The position numbers and the translations under genes were made by a program. A stretch of DNA of 64,000 nt, from contig CM049316.1 in assembly GCA_026874595.1 (NCBI GenBank), positions 22,467,839-22,531,838 of the forward strand. The letters are read 5' to 3'. Source of the stretch: Sipunculus nudus (Eukaryota > Annelida > Sipuncula > Golfingiida > Sipunculidae). This document shows positions 11,306 to 28,283 of this stretch, in pieces (position 1 is the first letter of the stretch; every line of letters begins with the position of its first letter). The notes below the pieces were generated by a model. The model was not told where the DNA came from and ran no database searches. It saw only the letters and a program-made list of their open reading frames with translations.

Positions 11306-13475
11306 GTTTGTAATAAAATTCCTAATGGATTAAAAAGTCACTTTAATTTATTTGAGACATTAAACATTTTGTACAACTTTTCTCATATCAGTTAAGTGAT
11401 TAACAGGGTCATGTGACAAAAGATAAACACAATAGCATGGCAAAAAAAAATCAACAGGAGTGGAAGTTGTAGCAGTACTCCTACAACATTTAATTCTGCT
11501 ATATATGAGACGTTTATCTATTATTCATTAGTTTTGTCTTTATGTAGCTCTATTTTCTAACTGTCTTAGGCGGATATCTTAAATTACCCTTGCTACGCTT
11601 TTTGCCTAGGTGATACCCATAACTGAAATCTCATTCAAGTTATGAATCCATAACAAAGCATGTTAATGAAATCTTCTTGTATGCTCCGTGTAGGAGCAGG
11701 AAAAATAACGACAGACCATTGGTAAGGAAGTCAATCTTAGGCAGGTACCTTACACTGCACTTTTACCGATTGAACCTTACGACTGTAGATCACTGAATTG
11801 CCCTCTGTATTTATTCAGCGATTTTATCAGTAATACTGTACACATGGTCAAGTAGCCAGTTCTTTCACAGAAATCTTGGATCTGACGCCTTATCCCTACT
11901 TGTATTAAGAAAATCTGAAATACAATCAGCAATTCAACCACGAACCTCAGCCAGCCTGTAGCTTCGTTGTACATCTGTGAAACAGGATAGCTGAGCCCTA
12001 AGGGTAAAATGTAAGTCCATATAACATGGTTGTAAACCCCAGCATTTATCGCCTATGAAGTCTGTTGTTGGGTAATGTTGCCGCGCCACAAAAGACTTCT
12101 TTCAGAAGTCATCAGAGCATTTAACTGGCCCCACCCCGCCCATACTCATGCTACTGAAACTGTAGTCTGATTAAATAAACTCTCGGCATTCAGTGGTTCC
12201 CACTTATACGGCAAGGCAAGTTGCCTCAGGCTAACTAAGCACAAACACAGTATCATTAATTTATTGTTTATATCACAACATGCATGCATATGCGATTTTC
12301 AACCGGTACACGGTTAAGCAGCCTCCAGTAAACATAACTGGAAGCGTAGAAAATCGTATTATTGACCACACAGTCGTCGAACGTGTTAACTGCATTTTAT
12401 ATACATTTACATTTATATTTCTGAGCGACTTTCCTAACACCATTGTCGGTCTCTTTCTTTAAGAGGTTTTAAGGCAGCCTCACACTTTGGCGTTGTAAAA
12501 AGAGATTGGACGCAAAAGAAAAATGCGTTTAGCAGGCGTTTTCAAGGTTGTCCGTGTTCCTTAACGTTTTCACGAGATTTCACGGGATTTTACGCGGTTT
12601 TACTTACTAACTTCCTAGTGTAAAGTTACCATTTTATGCTCCTGAGGCACAGGGAGATGTATCGCACACGTTTTAAAAAAATAAATCTAAAAAAATCATT
12701 CTCTGGAGCGTAAATCGCATGATAACCTAATAAAAACACAAGCGAGATAATAGCATCAAATATCGCTTCTTGACAACCTTGACTATAATTTTTTTTTTTT
12801 TTTTAAATCATCATAATTAAAAGAAATGTGGAAGCCCCATGAAAAGCTCAAAATAGAACATGTCCTGGTGATCAATATATTCACATGCTTCGTTCCACTT
12901 ATTTCAATTTGCTTCACTTATATAATTACAGCTATACACGTTTTATATTCTCGCTCGCCCGGTTACCTTTACATGCACGAAAATGCTCCCGCCCGACTTT
13001 TCCCAATTAACTTTTCCTCTTACAATGTCTCCTTGCTCAAGCCAATCGGTTTATTATTATTATTTTTTTATTATTTCAAAATTTCAATTCAATTCAGAAC
13101 AGTGTCCAGAAAAAAAATATGTTATTTATATCCAGTATGTCTTATTACTATTTCATGCCCTTTCCCAAATAACACTATATTTATATAATTCTATAATAGA
13201 AAACTTTCTAATAAATCATATAATATTGTTCAAGGTCTCAAATCTCAATACAATCCGGATTCGATCATTTAGTCCCCTTTCAATTGCTTCGAAACATGAG
13301 GACTTTTTTATAACTTGGTGGAGGCATATGTGCTCTGCAAGCAACTTTCTTGTGTTTTTTTTTTTTTCATTGACATTTGGCCCAAAATTCTTTCCATATT
13401 TAAACCAGTCATATATAAAGAAATTAATTATTGACCATGATTAATAACCATGATTTCGAAAATGTACAACAATAC

Positions 13476-13477
<2 letters not shown>
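11303..13477. other. Intergenic DNA, no gene seen
   Basis: A+T-rich, with poly-T runs near 12789 and 13355. The 120- and 153-codon overlapping open frames at 12826-13444 are low-complexity, isoleucine/phenylalanine-rich and without domain features; I treat them as chance frames. Confidence 0.5.

Positions 13478-13531
<54 letters not shown>
13478..13531. repeat. (TA)n microsatellite
   Basis: About 54 bp of AT dinucleotides. It generates a meaningless Ile-Tyr repeat frame on the minus strand. Confidence 0.95.
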
Positions 13532-13532
<1 letters not shown>

Positions 13533-13726
13533 TATGATTATTGTCTTCTCGATGCAAGATATATACATGCATAGGACATACGTCTAGCTCGTGTGATTCA
13601 AGGTCCGAGTCCACTAACAGGGGAACTATAAACAAGGCAGAACTTTGACCGCGACCGCCGTTCAACAGTACAAATACATGTTGTCGGACCCTTTAATGGT
13701 AAAACAGAAATAACAACAAAATGACA

Positions 13727-13936
13727 CTAAAGATCAAAGGTGTCGCTGCTCCGGAGGGCAGTGGGTCCTCCGGGACAAAGACAGAAACCGGCGCAAAGGT
13801 GTTTATCCGAAGCCAAGATATCGGCAATCTCTGGATGTGACCTCAGAGACGGCCTTCCCTTAAGCGATCGGGCTGTGGCCATACCGACACAAGCTAACTT
13901 ACAAGTGGCAAAGCTATTGAAGTTGAAATCCGGCAT
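13727..13936 (-). other. GC-richer block, possible exon, unidentified
   Basis: This 200-bp block is clearly richer in G+C and codon-like than its surroundings. The minus frame reads 69 codons from MPDFNFNSFATC to a stop and contains a good splice-donor match (CACTT|GTAAGT, + strand about 13903-13913). The plus strand also has a 39-codon frame (13721-13840) reading through the same block. I recognise no domain in either. It could be an isolated exon, a decayed gene fragment or a repeat; orientation is uncertain. Confidence 0.2.
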
Positions 13937-14221
13937 ATTGTGCCTTGCTAGGCAGTCTTATAATTTTAAACGACTTTCACAAAATAACATAATGTTTTCA
14001 AGAACAGAGGTACACTCTGTTATACAACTGGCTTACCTCCGATATATTTCTCGGAGAAAAATAGAAGATGAATATTTTTTGGCTTGTTATAATATATTTA
14101 TATATTTTATTCAAATACGGCGGCAAAATTAGCATCCTCAACATAATTAATTTAACTTCTTATTGAATTGGGGAGATTTTTTTAAAATCAATTCAGAAAA
14201 ATAATCACAAATAGGGAACAT

Positions 14222-14227
14222 TATATA

Positions 14228-14301
<74 letters not shown>
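14222..14301. repeat. (TA)n microsatellite, left part
   Basis: AT dinucleotide run with one GT interruption near 14233. It continues after the inserted TIR element as 14498-14542. Confidence 0.95.
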
Positions 14302-14307
<6 letters not shown>

Positions 14308-14494
14308 AACCTCGTTGTGTCGAACCCGCTTAAGTCGAATACCCCGCTTATGTAGAAGTTACAGCCACGATATTCCGGTTAAATTCCGGTTAAACTCTAG
14401 TTAAATCATTACCAAATAAAACCCGCTTGTGTCGAACCTCGGATATGTCGAAGTTTTCTTAGGGTCCCTCCGACTTCTACACAACGAGGTTTCA

Positions 14495-14497
<3 letters not shown>
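14302..14497. mobile_element. 196-bp TIR element, pogo/Tigger-like ends, inserted in (TA)n
   Basis: Terminal inverted repeats of about 20 bp: (C)AGTGAAACCTCGTTGTGT at the left and the inverse ACACAACGAGGTTTCACTG at the right. Flanking DNA is (TA)n, consistent with TA target choice. The CAGTgaAACCTCGTT terminus is typical of pogo/Tigger members of the Tc1/mariner superfamily (established knowledge, from memory). It is non-autonomous and has no open frame. Internal diverged repeats 'CCCGCTTAAGTCGAA' and 'CCCGCTTGTGTCGAAC' are visible. Confidence 0.75.

Positions 14498-14542
<45 letters not shown>
14498..14542. repeat. (TA)n microsatellite, right part
   Basis: Continuation of the same AT run beyond the inserted element. 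Confidence 0.95.
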
Positions 14543-14546
<4 letters not shown>

Positions 14547-15439
14547 AACTGTAAATTTATATATTTTGTTTTTCCTCTATCATGTATCTTTCATGTTTGA
14601 AAATAAAATTTTATGTTAAAAATATACACAATAAAGAAAAAAATGTTTTTGAGATATTGTAATGCAGTTTTATATGAGCCCACATAAAAGTGATTTTTTT
14701 TTACTGGTTGGTTAAAATCATGTAGGCGATATATATACCACCCGAAGGAACTATACAAGGTTTAAGATGATACATACTTCAAGGATTTAATTTTAGATGA
14801 CTTCTTGGTCGACTTTTATTCAATCTTACCTGGGAAGCTAACTTAGGAATATGTCCCAGGTTCAAATCTTCTCATGTTTCCGCTATTACTTTTATTTCTG
14901 AACAATCTTCCTCACTTTATTTCTCCAAATATAAAAGAGCAACGTCAACCAGTCATATTTTTTGGTAATGTTATGATATTAGTATATATTTTTTAAAGTA
15001 TCTTTATCTATTTTATTGCATCATAGTTTAACCTGTTTACATGCATAAAAAGAGTTAACACTTTAATCTAACATAATATTGTAATGATAACAGAAATAAT
15101 ACTCATTAAGCTGTGTTCCCATGCGCATGTATATATATGCGTATTTGCGTAAAAAATAGTTGTGTTCCATAGGACTCCCACTTTGGATTAGTGTTTTCAG
15201 GTGGTGTACAAATTGTACCATGTAAAGATAAATGTGAACACATTTTTAGATTAATGTTTTCTTTTTTTTTCTCATATTTTTATATTTGCTATTTATTCCA
15301 TATGTCTTCATCGTTTAAAAAATGATGATAACTAACTTATTAAATCAGTATTCTAACGTCGCTTGAAGTGCAAGTTATCAACAGTTTCTTTGCGTGATTA
15401 TGTTATTACCAACTTTTAATTGCATAGGTAACCAAATTT
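14543..15439. other. Intergenic DNA, no gene seen
   Basis: A+T-rich sequence without supported features. A 'GCGCATGTATATATATGCGTATTTGCGTAAAA' type segment near 15123 recurs in diverged form near 18057 and 18100. Confidence 0.5.
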
Positions 15440-16857
15440 AGAATAAAACAAGAATGGAACACGAAACCTGTGTTTAGTGGAAGAGCTCTGATATCAAAAT
15501 TGTCTTGGTTAAAAACACAACAACAGCAGGTTTTACAAGCAAACAAAGCTGTATGCATGATTAAAACATTCAGCAAAAAGTGTAAATATGTAAGTACAAA
15601 ACATCTCTTTTATTTGTTTGATCAAATGGTAGTGCCAATATTAACATATGGATGTGAGTTGTGGGGTTTTAAAAAATCAGAAACTATAGAGAGAGTACAG
15701 TACAAATTCTGCAAACAAATTTTAAATGTAGGTCAGAATACTCCAAATGCAGCAGCATTAGGAGAATGTGGCAGATTTCCTTTGTTTGTAACTTGCTTAT
15801 TGCGTTGTATTAAGTATTGGATTAAACTTTTGCATATGCCAGAACATAGATATCAGAAACAGGTGTACAATATGTTGATGAATTTAGATAGCAGTGGTAA
15901 ATCAAATTGGGTATCTGAAGTAAGAACATTGCTGTTCCAGTCTGGTTTTGGATATGTTTGGATGGCACAGTACATTGGAGATGTGAATTATTTAATGAAA
16001 GAAGTTGAAATGAGAATAAAAGATATGGCCATTCAAAATTGGCATGGTGATATTGAATTGTGCAGTAAACTCTACTATTATGGTACTTTTAAATCTATGC
16101 TCACTCTAGAAAAATATGTCAATTGTGTCCCAAATAAACAACACCGTACAGCACTTGCTAAACTTCGATGTTCAAATCATGAATTAGCTATAGAAATGGG
16201 CCGCCATAAAAACATTTCTCGTGAAGAAAGGATCTGTAAATATTGTTTATGCTATGGATTCAATATTGTTGAGGATGAAGCTCACTTTATGCAAGAGTGT
16301 AAATTATATCACGATTTGAGGTTAAAATATATTAGACAAGACTTGCATTATCCAAGTGAACAAAATTTTATAAAATTATTTAATTTAGATAATCCATTTG
16401 AAATATCAAAAGTTGCTGCATATGTGTTTAATTCGTTTTTGAGGAGACGGAAAATGATAGATGGTTGAATTATGTATTTTAAACAGTACTCACTTTGACA
16501 GCACAATAGATTCATTGTGTACTAAGGTGTGCAATAATGTTACATGTGTTTATGGCACGATTGATTAGTCATTTTAAGACTGTTACTTAACATTATATTG
16601 TTGTAATTTTTTAATTGACTGTTTATTGAAATGTAATTATGTTTATCCTCACAGATGATGGCAAAACAGATTTATATGTATGTAGGTATGCAGTTCTTTT
16701 ACTTGTGTTAATGGCAGTGTTTACTAGAAAATATAAGACTGCTACCTTCCATTGGATTTATGTACTTTTTAAATTGAATATTTATTGAAATGTTTGGAAC
16801 TTTGGGCCTGAGGCCTTTTTCCTGAATAAAGTTCTGTTCTGTTCTGTTCTGTTCTGA
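15440..16857 (+). mobile_element. 5'-truncated LINE insertion with (TTCTG)n tail
   Basis: The coding end (15470-16468) is followed by a ~360-bp 3' UTR that finishes in AATAAAGTTCTG and five TTCTG units (16829-16857). A short tandem tail and 5' truncation are normal for target-primed LINE insertion. The left boundary is only approximate. Confidence 0.65.
15470..16468 (+). CDS. LINE (non-LTR retrotransposon) ORF2 C-terminal portion, 5'-truncated
   Basis: The open frame of 332 codons is the end of a non-LTR retrotransposon polyprotein, downstream of the reverse-transcriptase catalytic core. Visible landmarks are LQANKAVCMIKTFSKKCK (about residues 20-38), the very characteristic PILTYGCELWGF (57-68), IERVQYKFCKQIL and PNAAALGECGRFPL (about 74-105). 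Near the C-terminus a Cys/His tail CKYCLCYGFNIVEDEAHFMQEC reads C-x2-C ... H-x4-C. There is no YADD box, endonuclease or ORF1, so it cannot move by itself. The GTG at 15470 is only where the frame opens; the real start lay upstream and is lost (in-frame stop at 15425). The frame is undamaged over 1 kb, which suggests a fairly young insertion. Confidence 0.8.
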   Translation: MFSGRALISKLSWLKTQQQQVLQANKAVCMIKTFSKKCKYVSTKHLFYLFDQMVVPILTYGCELWGFKKSETIERVQYKFCKQILNVGQNTPNAAALGECGRFPLFVTCLLRCIKYWIKLLHMPEHRYQKQVYNMLMNLDSSGKSNWVSEVRTLLFQSGFGYVWMAQYIGDVNYLMKEVEMRIKDMAIQNWHGDIELCSKLYYYGTFKSMLTLEKYVNCVPNKQHRTALAKLRCSNHELAIEMGRHKNISREERICKYCLCYGFNIVEDEAHFMQECKLYHDLRLKYIRQDLHYPSEQNFIKLFNLDNPFEISKVAAYVFNSFLRRRKMIDG

Positions 16858-17920
16858 TATCAGTCTGAAGTCCACAATGACCAGTGGCACACCTCATCAA
16901 ATAAATCTCCCTCAGTATATAAACCGCACTATTATTCTTTCACTTAAAAATAACAAATAACTATATTTAATGTGTGACATAAGTTCTGATTCTTTTCTCA
17001 TTTAGTCATAAATATAATTATGAGCAGTTTATATATACTAGTGTCCGCCAAAATGGAACAGTCCTCAGACTCATGCATTTAGGGTCCGTCTTCATCAAAA
17101 TATTTTCGTATACTTAAATGGTTCTTTGATTGGTCATTTAAAAAGCTTTTAGGGATATTTTTGGACTTTGTTTTGTACTTATATCAGTAACAGGGGTGTT
17201 TTCATCGGTATAAATAACGGAAAATATGGAAATTGATTTTGGGGGGTCCGGGATCCATGCATGGGGTCCGGGTTTTACACACTGACTGCCTTAGAAAACC
17301 CTGCTCTCTCCATGTCTATCACAGCGTATATCCTGGAGCTAGAGCCACATCTACCAGATTCCCTTTTTATTCCCGTAACACAAGTTAGTCTCATATATTC
17401 AGCTAACTAGCAGATTATGACTGACGAGAATGGACCTAGAAAACATATAACAGCAGTTGTGTGGAATGAGGTTGGCCAATACTTTTCGCAATGGTAACTT
17501 TTAAAAGGTACACACTATAAAGAAATCTAATATATACTTTTTTCCTTTACTTTTATAAGTTTAAGTAGAAACATTCGCAAGATTACAAAAGGCCTGCTTA
17601 CTTCCCCTGTAAAGTTTGAAAACATGTTTAGGGTATACTAAATAGCGATGTAATATATATAAAATCCATGTAAGCATTCGATTATGTCTCATAAAAATAT
17701 TTTATGAACTATGATTTATATTATTGGTAAAACATGTATTAGACTTCTTTTTCCATTCCATTAATCAGACGTTTCGTATATTTTTATAATAAGCATTGCT
17801 GATCCATTTTTTTGTTAAAAAATTTTGATATTTAAACTTTTGGATCATAAAGCTTTGAATTAATTATTACTGGTTTGCGAGCTTGATTGAGGGCTTGATA
17901 ACCTGCTTGTAACTTAAAAC
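16858..17920. other. Intergenic DNA, no gene seen
   Basis: A+T-rich with no supported exon. A GGGGTCCGGG motif is duplicated near 17242 and 17263. Confidence 0.5.
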
Positions 17921-17924
17921 ATGC

Positions 17925-18022
17925 TGGGCGGGGCGGGTGTTGGCTGGAAAAAATCATAGTAACTGCGGGGCGGGCTGAATTATTTTCTATAACTGCGGGG
18001 CGGGCTGCGGGCTGGAAGTGAG
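17925..18022. repeat. Short GC-rich direct repeats
   Basis: GGGCGGG-type words (GCTGGGCGGGGCGGG, CTGCGGGGCGGGCTG twice, GCGGGCTGG) recur at 17922-18015 in otherwise A+T-rich DNA. Confidence 0.6.
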
Positions 18023-18212
18023 TGATGCGGGGCTGGTGCGCGCAGTCACTTCCCATGTGTATGTATATGCGTATATGCGTAAAATAAAGCTGTGTTTCCA
18101 TATGCGCGCATGTGCAAATATGCGTGAACTTGCAGGGGTTAGCAGTTGTACAGTGGATGTAACAAGTTTTCCCCAATAGATGCTTGACAACAGTTCACCC
18201 AGACCCTAAAGA

Positions 18213-18247
18213 TGCATGAAAATCGCTCCTGTGGCGATTTTCATGCA
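18213..18247. repeat. Perfect 14-bp-stem hairpin
   Basis: TGCATGAAAATCGC (18213-18226), a 7-base loop, then the exact inverse GCGATTTTCATGCA (18234-18247). No run of T follows, so it is not a terminator-like structure. It may be the tip of a small TIR element. Confidence 0.85.
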
Positions 18248-18555
18248 CATATAGGGGCCTACGAATATACGCTGACAGACTGATGGGAGCATCATAGTAA
18301 AAAATCAAATGAGCGTTTTTTTTTTGTTTTTTTTTTCGCGCGTAAATACGCGCACATTGAAACATCATCTGCAGTATTAATTGATGCTTGACCATGTTGC
18401 TTAATTTGACGAGTTGTCAAAAGTCATGGGTCGTGTCAGGAGCTGGACAGTAAAGACGTCATCTCAAAGGACATTTTATTCCCACGAGCTGAATTCTTGA
18501 GATGAACATCGTTAAGAAGACTACCTGACGTACATTCTGGTAACATGAGCTAGAG

Positions 18556-18930
18556 TATATAAATCACAGAGGTGCCACTTCATTAAAAAGACACGCACTG
18601 ATATTGACCAGCAAGTACGGTGTGTGCTTTCCATGAACAGAAATGTGCCCTCGCGGCGATATCGTAAAAGGCGCCAATCATACAAGCAGACGACATAAGA
18701 CTTTAAACACGCTCGTTTCAGATAAGTTTCAATATTTGTTCCGTTGGTTACAGCTTAGCCTACCTGTACAAAGGAAAATCAATACTGGCTTTATCCGAAG
18801 GGAGAATAGTAAATACAATATGTATATGTTGTATCCGTTGGATATAAAGGGACACGAGACAGTATTGGACACAGCAGTTTATACTCTTATAGCCATTTGG
18901 TTTTGGATAACAGCCCCAAGGTCTCAGTAG
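18556..18930 (+). other. TATA box followed by 95-codon open frame, unidentified
   Basis: TATATAAA at 18556-18563 is followed about 80 bp on by an ATG (18643) opening a 95-codon frame that ends at 18930 (MCPRGDIVKGANHTSRRHKT...). There is no signal peptide at the start, no recognised domain and no clear splice sites. The frame and TATA match are compatible with a small gene or a decayed repeat; nothing in the sequence decides between them. Confidence 0.15.
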
Positions 18931-24236
<5,306 letters not shown>

Positions 24237-24302
24237 AAAGGGGGGGGGGGGGGGGGGAGAGGGGTCTACCCCCCCCCCCCCATCCCCAAATATCCGCGCC
24301 TG
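24237..24302. repeat. Facing G-tract and C-tract
   Basis: About 17 G (24241-24257) and about 13 C (24269-24281), separated by about 11 bp, then CCGCGCCTGG. The pair can fold as a dG:dC hairpin and resembles the 'CAGG.GCGGA' transposon ends at 22504 in reverse. Confidence 0.7.
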
Positions 24303-24538
24303 GGTACATAAGGAATTTCTCAAAACGCATTCCACATAACGTACAGCAAGCTGGTGACACATACCAGCGGATATAATTGCATTGCGTTTAGTGCACCCGT
24401 TTATCACGCGCGATGAATGGATGGCAACCTTGCGACAATACATGACACATACAAGTGTCAAACAGCTAACGGTAGATCCATTTATCTCTTCAGATCAAGG
24501 TGTATGATTTTAAACCTAAATAATATTTGATATAAAAG

Positions 24539-24541
<3 letters not shown>

Positions 24542-24599
<58 letters not shown>
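24542..24599. repeat. (TA)n microsatellite
   Basis: Uninterrupted AT dinucleotide run of about 58 bp. Confidence 0.95.
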
Positions 24600-24600
<1 letters not shown>

Positions 24601-25242
24601 TAGTATCATGAAATTAATGGGTGACACCCCCTCTTCTAAAAAAAAAAAAACAATTCCACCGACGCCTATGCTTGCCACTTGATGTTTTCCTAGGTAACGT
24701 TTTATTGAATCAAGGGCATTACACTTCTATATCTTCTGGTAAGATGCATGCTTAGTGTGGTGGAAAAAGTCTGTTTCTTCATAATTCTTTTTTTAGTTTA
24801 GTCGCTCACAAACAAACCAGCCAAATAACCAACATATAAGCTACCATGAAAAGATAATGCCTTGTGGCGGGATATAATAACAATCAAAACTAGAAATCTG
24901 CATTCTAAGGAAAGCAAGCCTCCTCCATGTGGGGGTCTCTTTTTTGGGATGTTTCCAATCCGGTGCATTCACAACCCGTGCACATTCACATGCCCTGAAA
25001 TTGTCATGAGATTCCTTTCATGACAAGCGAACGGGGATGAATGTATACCCTCCTAGCGGAGGCAATGAAGTAAAACTGAAAACGCCTACATTAAGAATAC
25101 CATCTCTGACTGCTGCACCTGTCTAACCCTAAAAAAAACAGAGTCAGGGACTCTCAAGAGGGTGTCTATCTGTCAGATTGATTGATAGGGATCGAGGTTT
25201 GTGATGAAACAACAATAAGTGTTGCTTCATCCTTTGGGACCC
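24600..25242. other. Intergenic DNA, no gene seen
   Basis: Contains a short A-tract near 24640 and no supported exon. The diverged 'CATGCCCTGAAATTGTCATGAGATTCCTTTCATGACA' stretch near 24990 has weak dyad symmetry. Confidence 0.4.
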
Positions 25243-25306
25243 TTCTCCAGTACATTACAGCGTCCATTGATCAGCTGATCAATGGACGCTGTAATGTACT
25301 GGAGAA
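25243..25306. repeat. 64-bp perfect spacer-free palindrome
   Basis: TTCTCCAGTACATTACAGCG... reads identically on both strands, with its centre at TCAG|CTGA (25274/25275). All 32 base pairs match and there is no loop. Symmetry stops sharply at both sides (25242 C against 25307 C). See the findings for interpretation. Confidence 0.95.
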
Positions 25307-26410
25307 CCAATGGTTTATTTTTTTAGTAACCACTATGCTTTTGATTATGCGTGCAAGGAGTACGGCAAATACAGATGCTCAGAGTTATGACCACTCTTTG
25401 TGAAAAAATTAAGCTCATGTCCTGAGTGAGAGTAACAAACTGTTGTAGACATATCTGCCTTGATGCAGGGAATAGATTGTTCATGATTTGTCAGGGCACG
25501 GATGCCTGCGTCAAGGTTTCATATCTATCTTATAAGGTCTGCATATAAATATATGTATAAAGTAAAAACTCTTAACTTTGATTTTAGATCGGCCCATGGT
25601 TACTGATTCTTCTATTATGAAGAAATTAAAAAATTCAAACATTTATTCATTGTGTACCCAGCTAACACACTACGTATACACGACGTAGCATATAGGTAGT
25701 AGTTAGGTAACGTCTGGCAATAACGTTGTGAATACGTAGTGAATACGTAGTATTACAACGTCGTGCTAATACGTAAGTACTAGGTAGCACATTACGTTGT
25801 GACAACGTTGTATCACACTCTAAAAACACATTGCCCAAAAATTAACTAATTTAATTGGTTAAGACGATATTGGTTATTATAACCAAACAACTGGTGATTT
25901 TAACCAACCTTTTGGTCTGGCACTTACCAAAAACATTGGTTCATTTGAACAATTGTTTATTGTTTGTGCAGATTAATGAATTAACTATAAGGTTAATTAA
26001 CCAGTATATTGGTCATACACATATTTTACATTGAAGTGTAATGATAAGATTAGTATCACATGTAGAAGTCGTGTGTTTGTATGTGAGATAGCACTGTCAG
26101 TTAGTTCTCAACAGGTGTAGTTAATTATTATTAATTAATGATGTATTGAAACTCATTTATTATGTTGATTACAAAAGTATACAAAATGAGAATTAGACAA
26201 ATAGATAGGGAGATATATATCAATAAAAATAAATAGATCTTGAAGCATGTATAATTTATTAATTAGGAATTCTGTAGAAAAATTAAATAATTAATATAAT
26301 AGAATATAAATATAAACAAACACATACATATACAAATAAATATTAAGAAAAAAGTTATGTCAAATTAATTTAAACTAAAATAGATATAATTAAATGTGAA
26401 AAGGAACCGA

Positions 26411-26411
<1 letters not shown>

Positions 26412-26468
<57 letters not shown>
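26412..26468. repeat. (TA)n microsatellite
   Basis: AT dinucleotide run inside the 3-kb TIR element. Confidence 0.95.
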
Positions 26469-26471
<3 letters not shown>

Positions 26472-26595
26472 CACGCGTAGCCAGCAGAGGTTTACTTTTG
26501 GAAATCACCACCAGGACACTACGGAACTTGGACATTTGATATACTGGCTTTCCCGCCAATTTTTAAGTGCCTTGTTCAGATCAGTCATATGACCA

Positions 26596-27206
26596 GCACA
26601 TGCAAGTACTGCAGTGACAAAGGATACTGCCAAGCCACGTACAGAATACTCTCAAACTAAGGTAAGTGGGTGGACTTAACTTCTATTTCAAATGCTATTT
26701 GTTGATTAAATCTATACAATACAATTATGTAGCCTGAATTCAAACGAATTCAACTGAATTGAATTAGTAATTTTTGGGAATGTGTTGCTCCAGATAAATG
26801 CATGGTCTGGATCTAAATAAAAAAGGTATGAGCATATAGTTTCTTGATTATACAAAAATATATATATTATTAAAAATCTAATTCTAACATAGATGAAGTA
26901 TAAAAAAATATTTATAACTATTCACTGTATTTGTGTGGTCAGCAGGGAAAAGCTTACTGAAACTTCATTTATGGAACACTAAAAACAGACATTCCATTTT
27001 AGGTACAGTAAAACCAAACACCAGACACATCTCTGGCTTGCCCAGAGAGCTTGGTATGTAACCCTTAGGGTCACCTGTCACAGCTTGTTAAGCTTTTCTC
27101 CCAGCCCTGTTCTCCAGGCCGGTACATCCAAATAGCCGGTAGGGTTGTTTGTGTGAGGATCACGAAGGGTTATATTAAGTGTATATATATGATACACATA
27201 TATAGG

Positions 27207-27262
<56 letters not shown>

Positions 27263-27381
27263 ATAATACATAAATATGTGTATTATATATATATGTGTTT
27301 ATATATTATATATATGTATGTTTATATATGTAAATATGCATGTATTATATATATATGTGTATGTATGTGTATAAATACATA

Positions 27382-27459
<78 letters not shown>

Positions 27460-28283
27460 TATATGTATCTGTATATGTATTTAGATGTATATGTTCATGT
27501 ATATATATATATATATAAATGTGTGTGTATATGTACATATGTATATATGTGTATGTATAAATAAATTTATATATATATATTATATATGTATATATATTAT
27601 ATATGTTTATATATGCATATATTTGATTGTTTATATATATATGTATATATATTATTGATTATACATATATATTAGTGAATATCTTATATTGTATATATAT
27701 AAGTATATATATATATTTGTGTATATATGTATATGTATACATGTGTAAGTATGAAATATAAATATACATATATAAATGTATATATGTGTATGTATTTATG
27801 TATGTGTATATATGTCAGTCTGTCAGTATATACTTTAAGATGTATATAAATTCCTGTATATAAATTCTGTGCCTGCTGCCTCCCTGACCCAGATATGATT
27901 TATCTTGTTCAGGTTGTACCTGTACCCTATCGATCTTTCAGGACTAATTTCTTAACCTCTGAGACCAAATTCTTTTTATTCACAGGCTTGTTCCTATATA
28001 CAAGAAGAATATCCCGACACTTATTTATAGTACGTCGAACCTACAAACAAATACAGATAATAAAAAAAACAATTGGCTGCGTATATTCATTTAAATGTGA
28101 TTTATTATTATATATTTAGGATGTAAACAAAATGTGTGCAATTTTTTATGATTTTCTTTTCAGGCTCGTTCAGCTGCCAAAAAAGCTACAAAGGCTACTC
28201 CAGTGACCGACACTGATGGAGACACTGATGAAAATAATTATCTGGAAAATAAATTTTTTTTAAATCTTAAACCAATTTGTTAA
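26596..28283 (+). CDS. Possible two-exon coding tail inside the 3-kb element, unidentified
   Basis: A frame opening after a stop at about 26591 runs to 26661 (ending [11 protein letters not shown]) and meets a strong donor AAG|GTAAGT (26662). A strong acceptor TTTTCTTTTCAG (28152-28163) is followed in matching phase by [19 protein letters not shown]... and a stop at 28281-28283. The joined text is lysine/threonine-rich with an acidic end, like the disordered tail of a nuclear protein. No start, no upstream exon and no domain were found. It may be a transposon gene remnant or a chance pairing of splice-like sites. Confidence 0.2.
27181..27840. repeat. Compound microsatellite (TA)n, (TC)n, (TGTA)n
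   Basis: About 660 bp of AT-rich simple repeats with a (TC)n core at 27381-27424. All open frames in it (Ile-Tyr and Leu-Ser repeats, both strands) are products of the repeat. Confidence 0.95.

Noticed and set aside
12826-13444. Two overlapping open frames of 120 and 153 codons
   Set aside because: A+T-driven Phe/Ile/Tyr-rich sequence without domains, splice context or codon bias.
27278-27564. Open frames rich in Ile-Tyr and Leu-Ser on both strands
   Set aside because: They are translations of (TA)n and (TC)n microsatellites.
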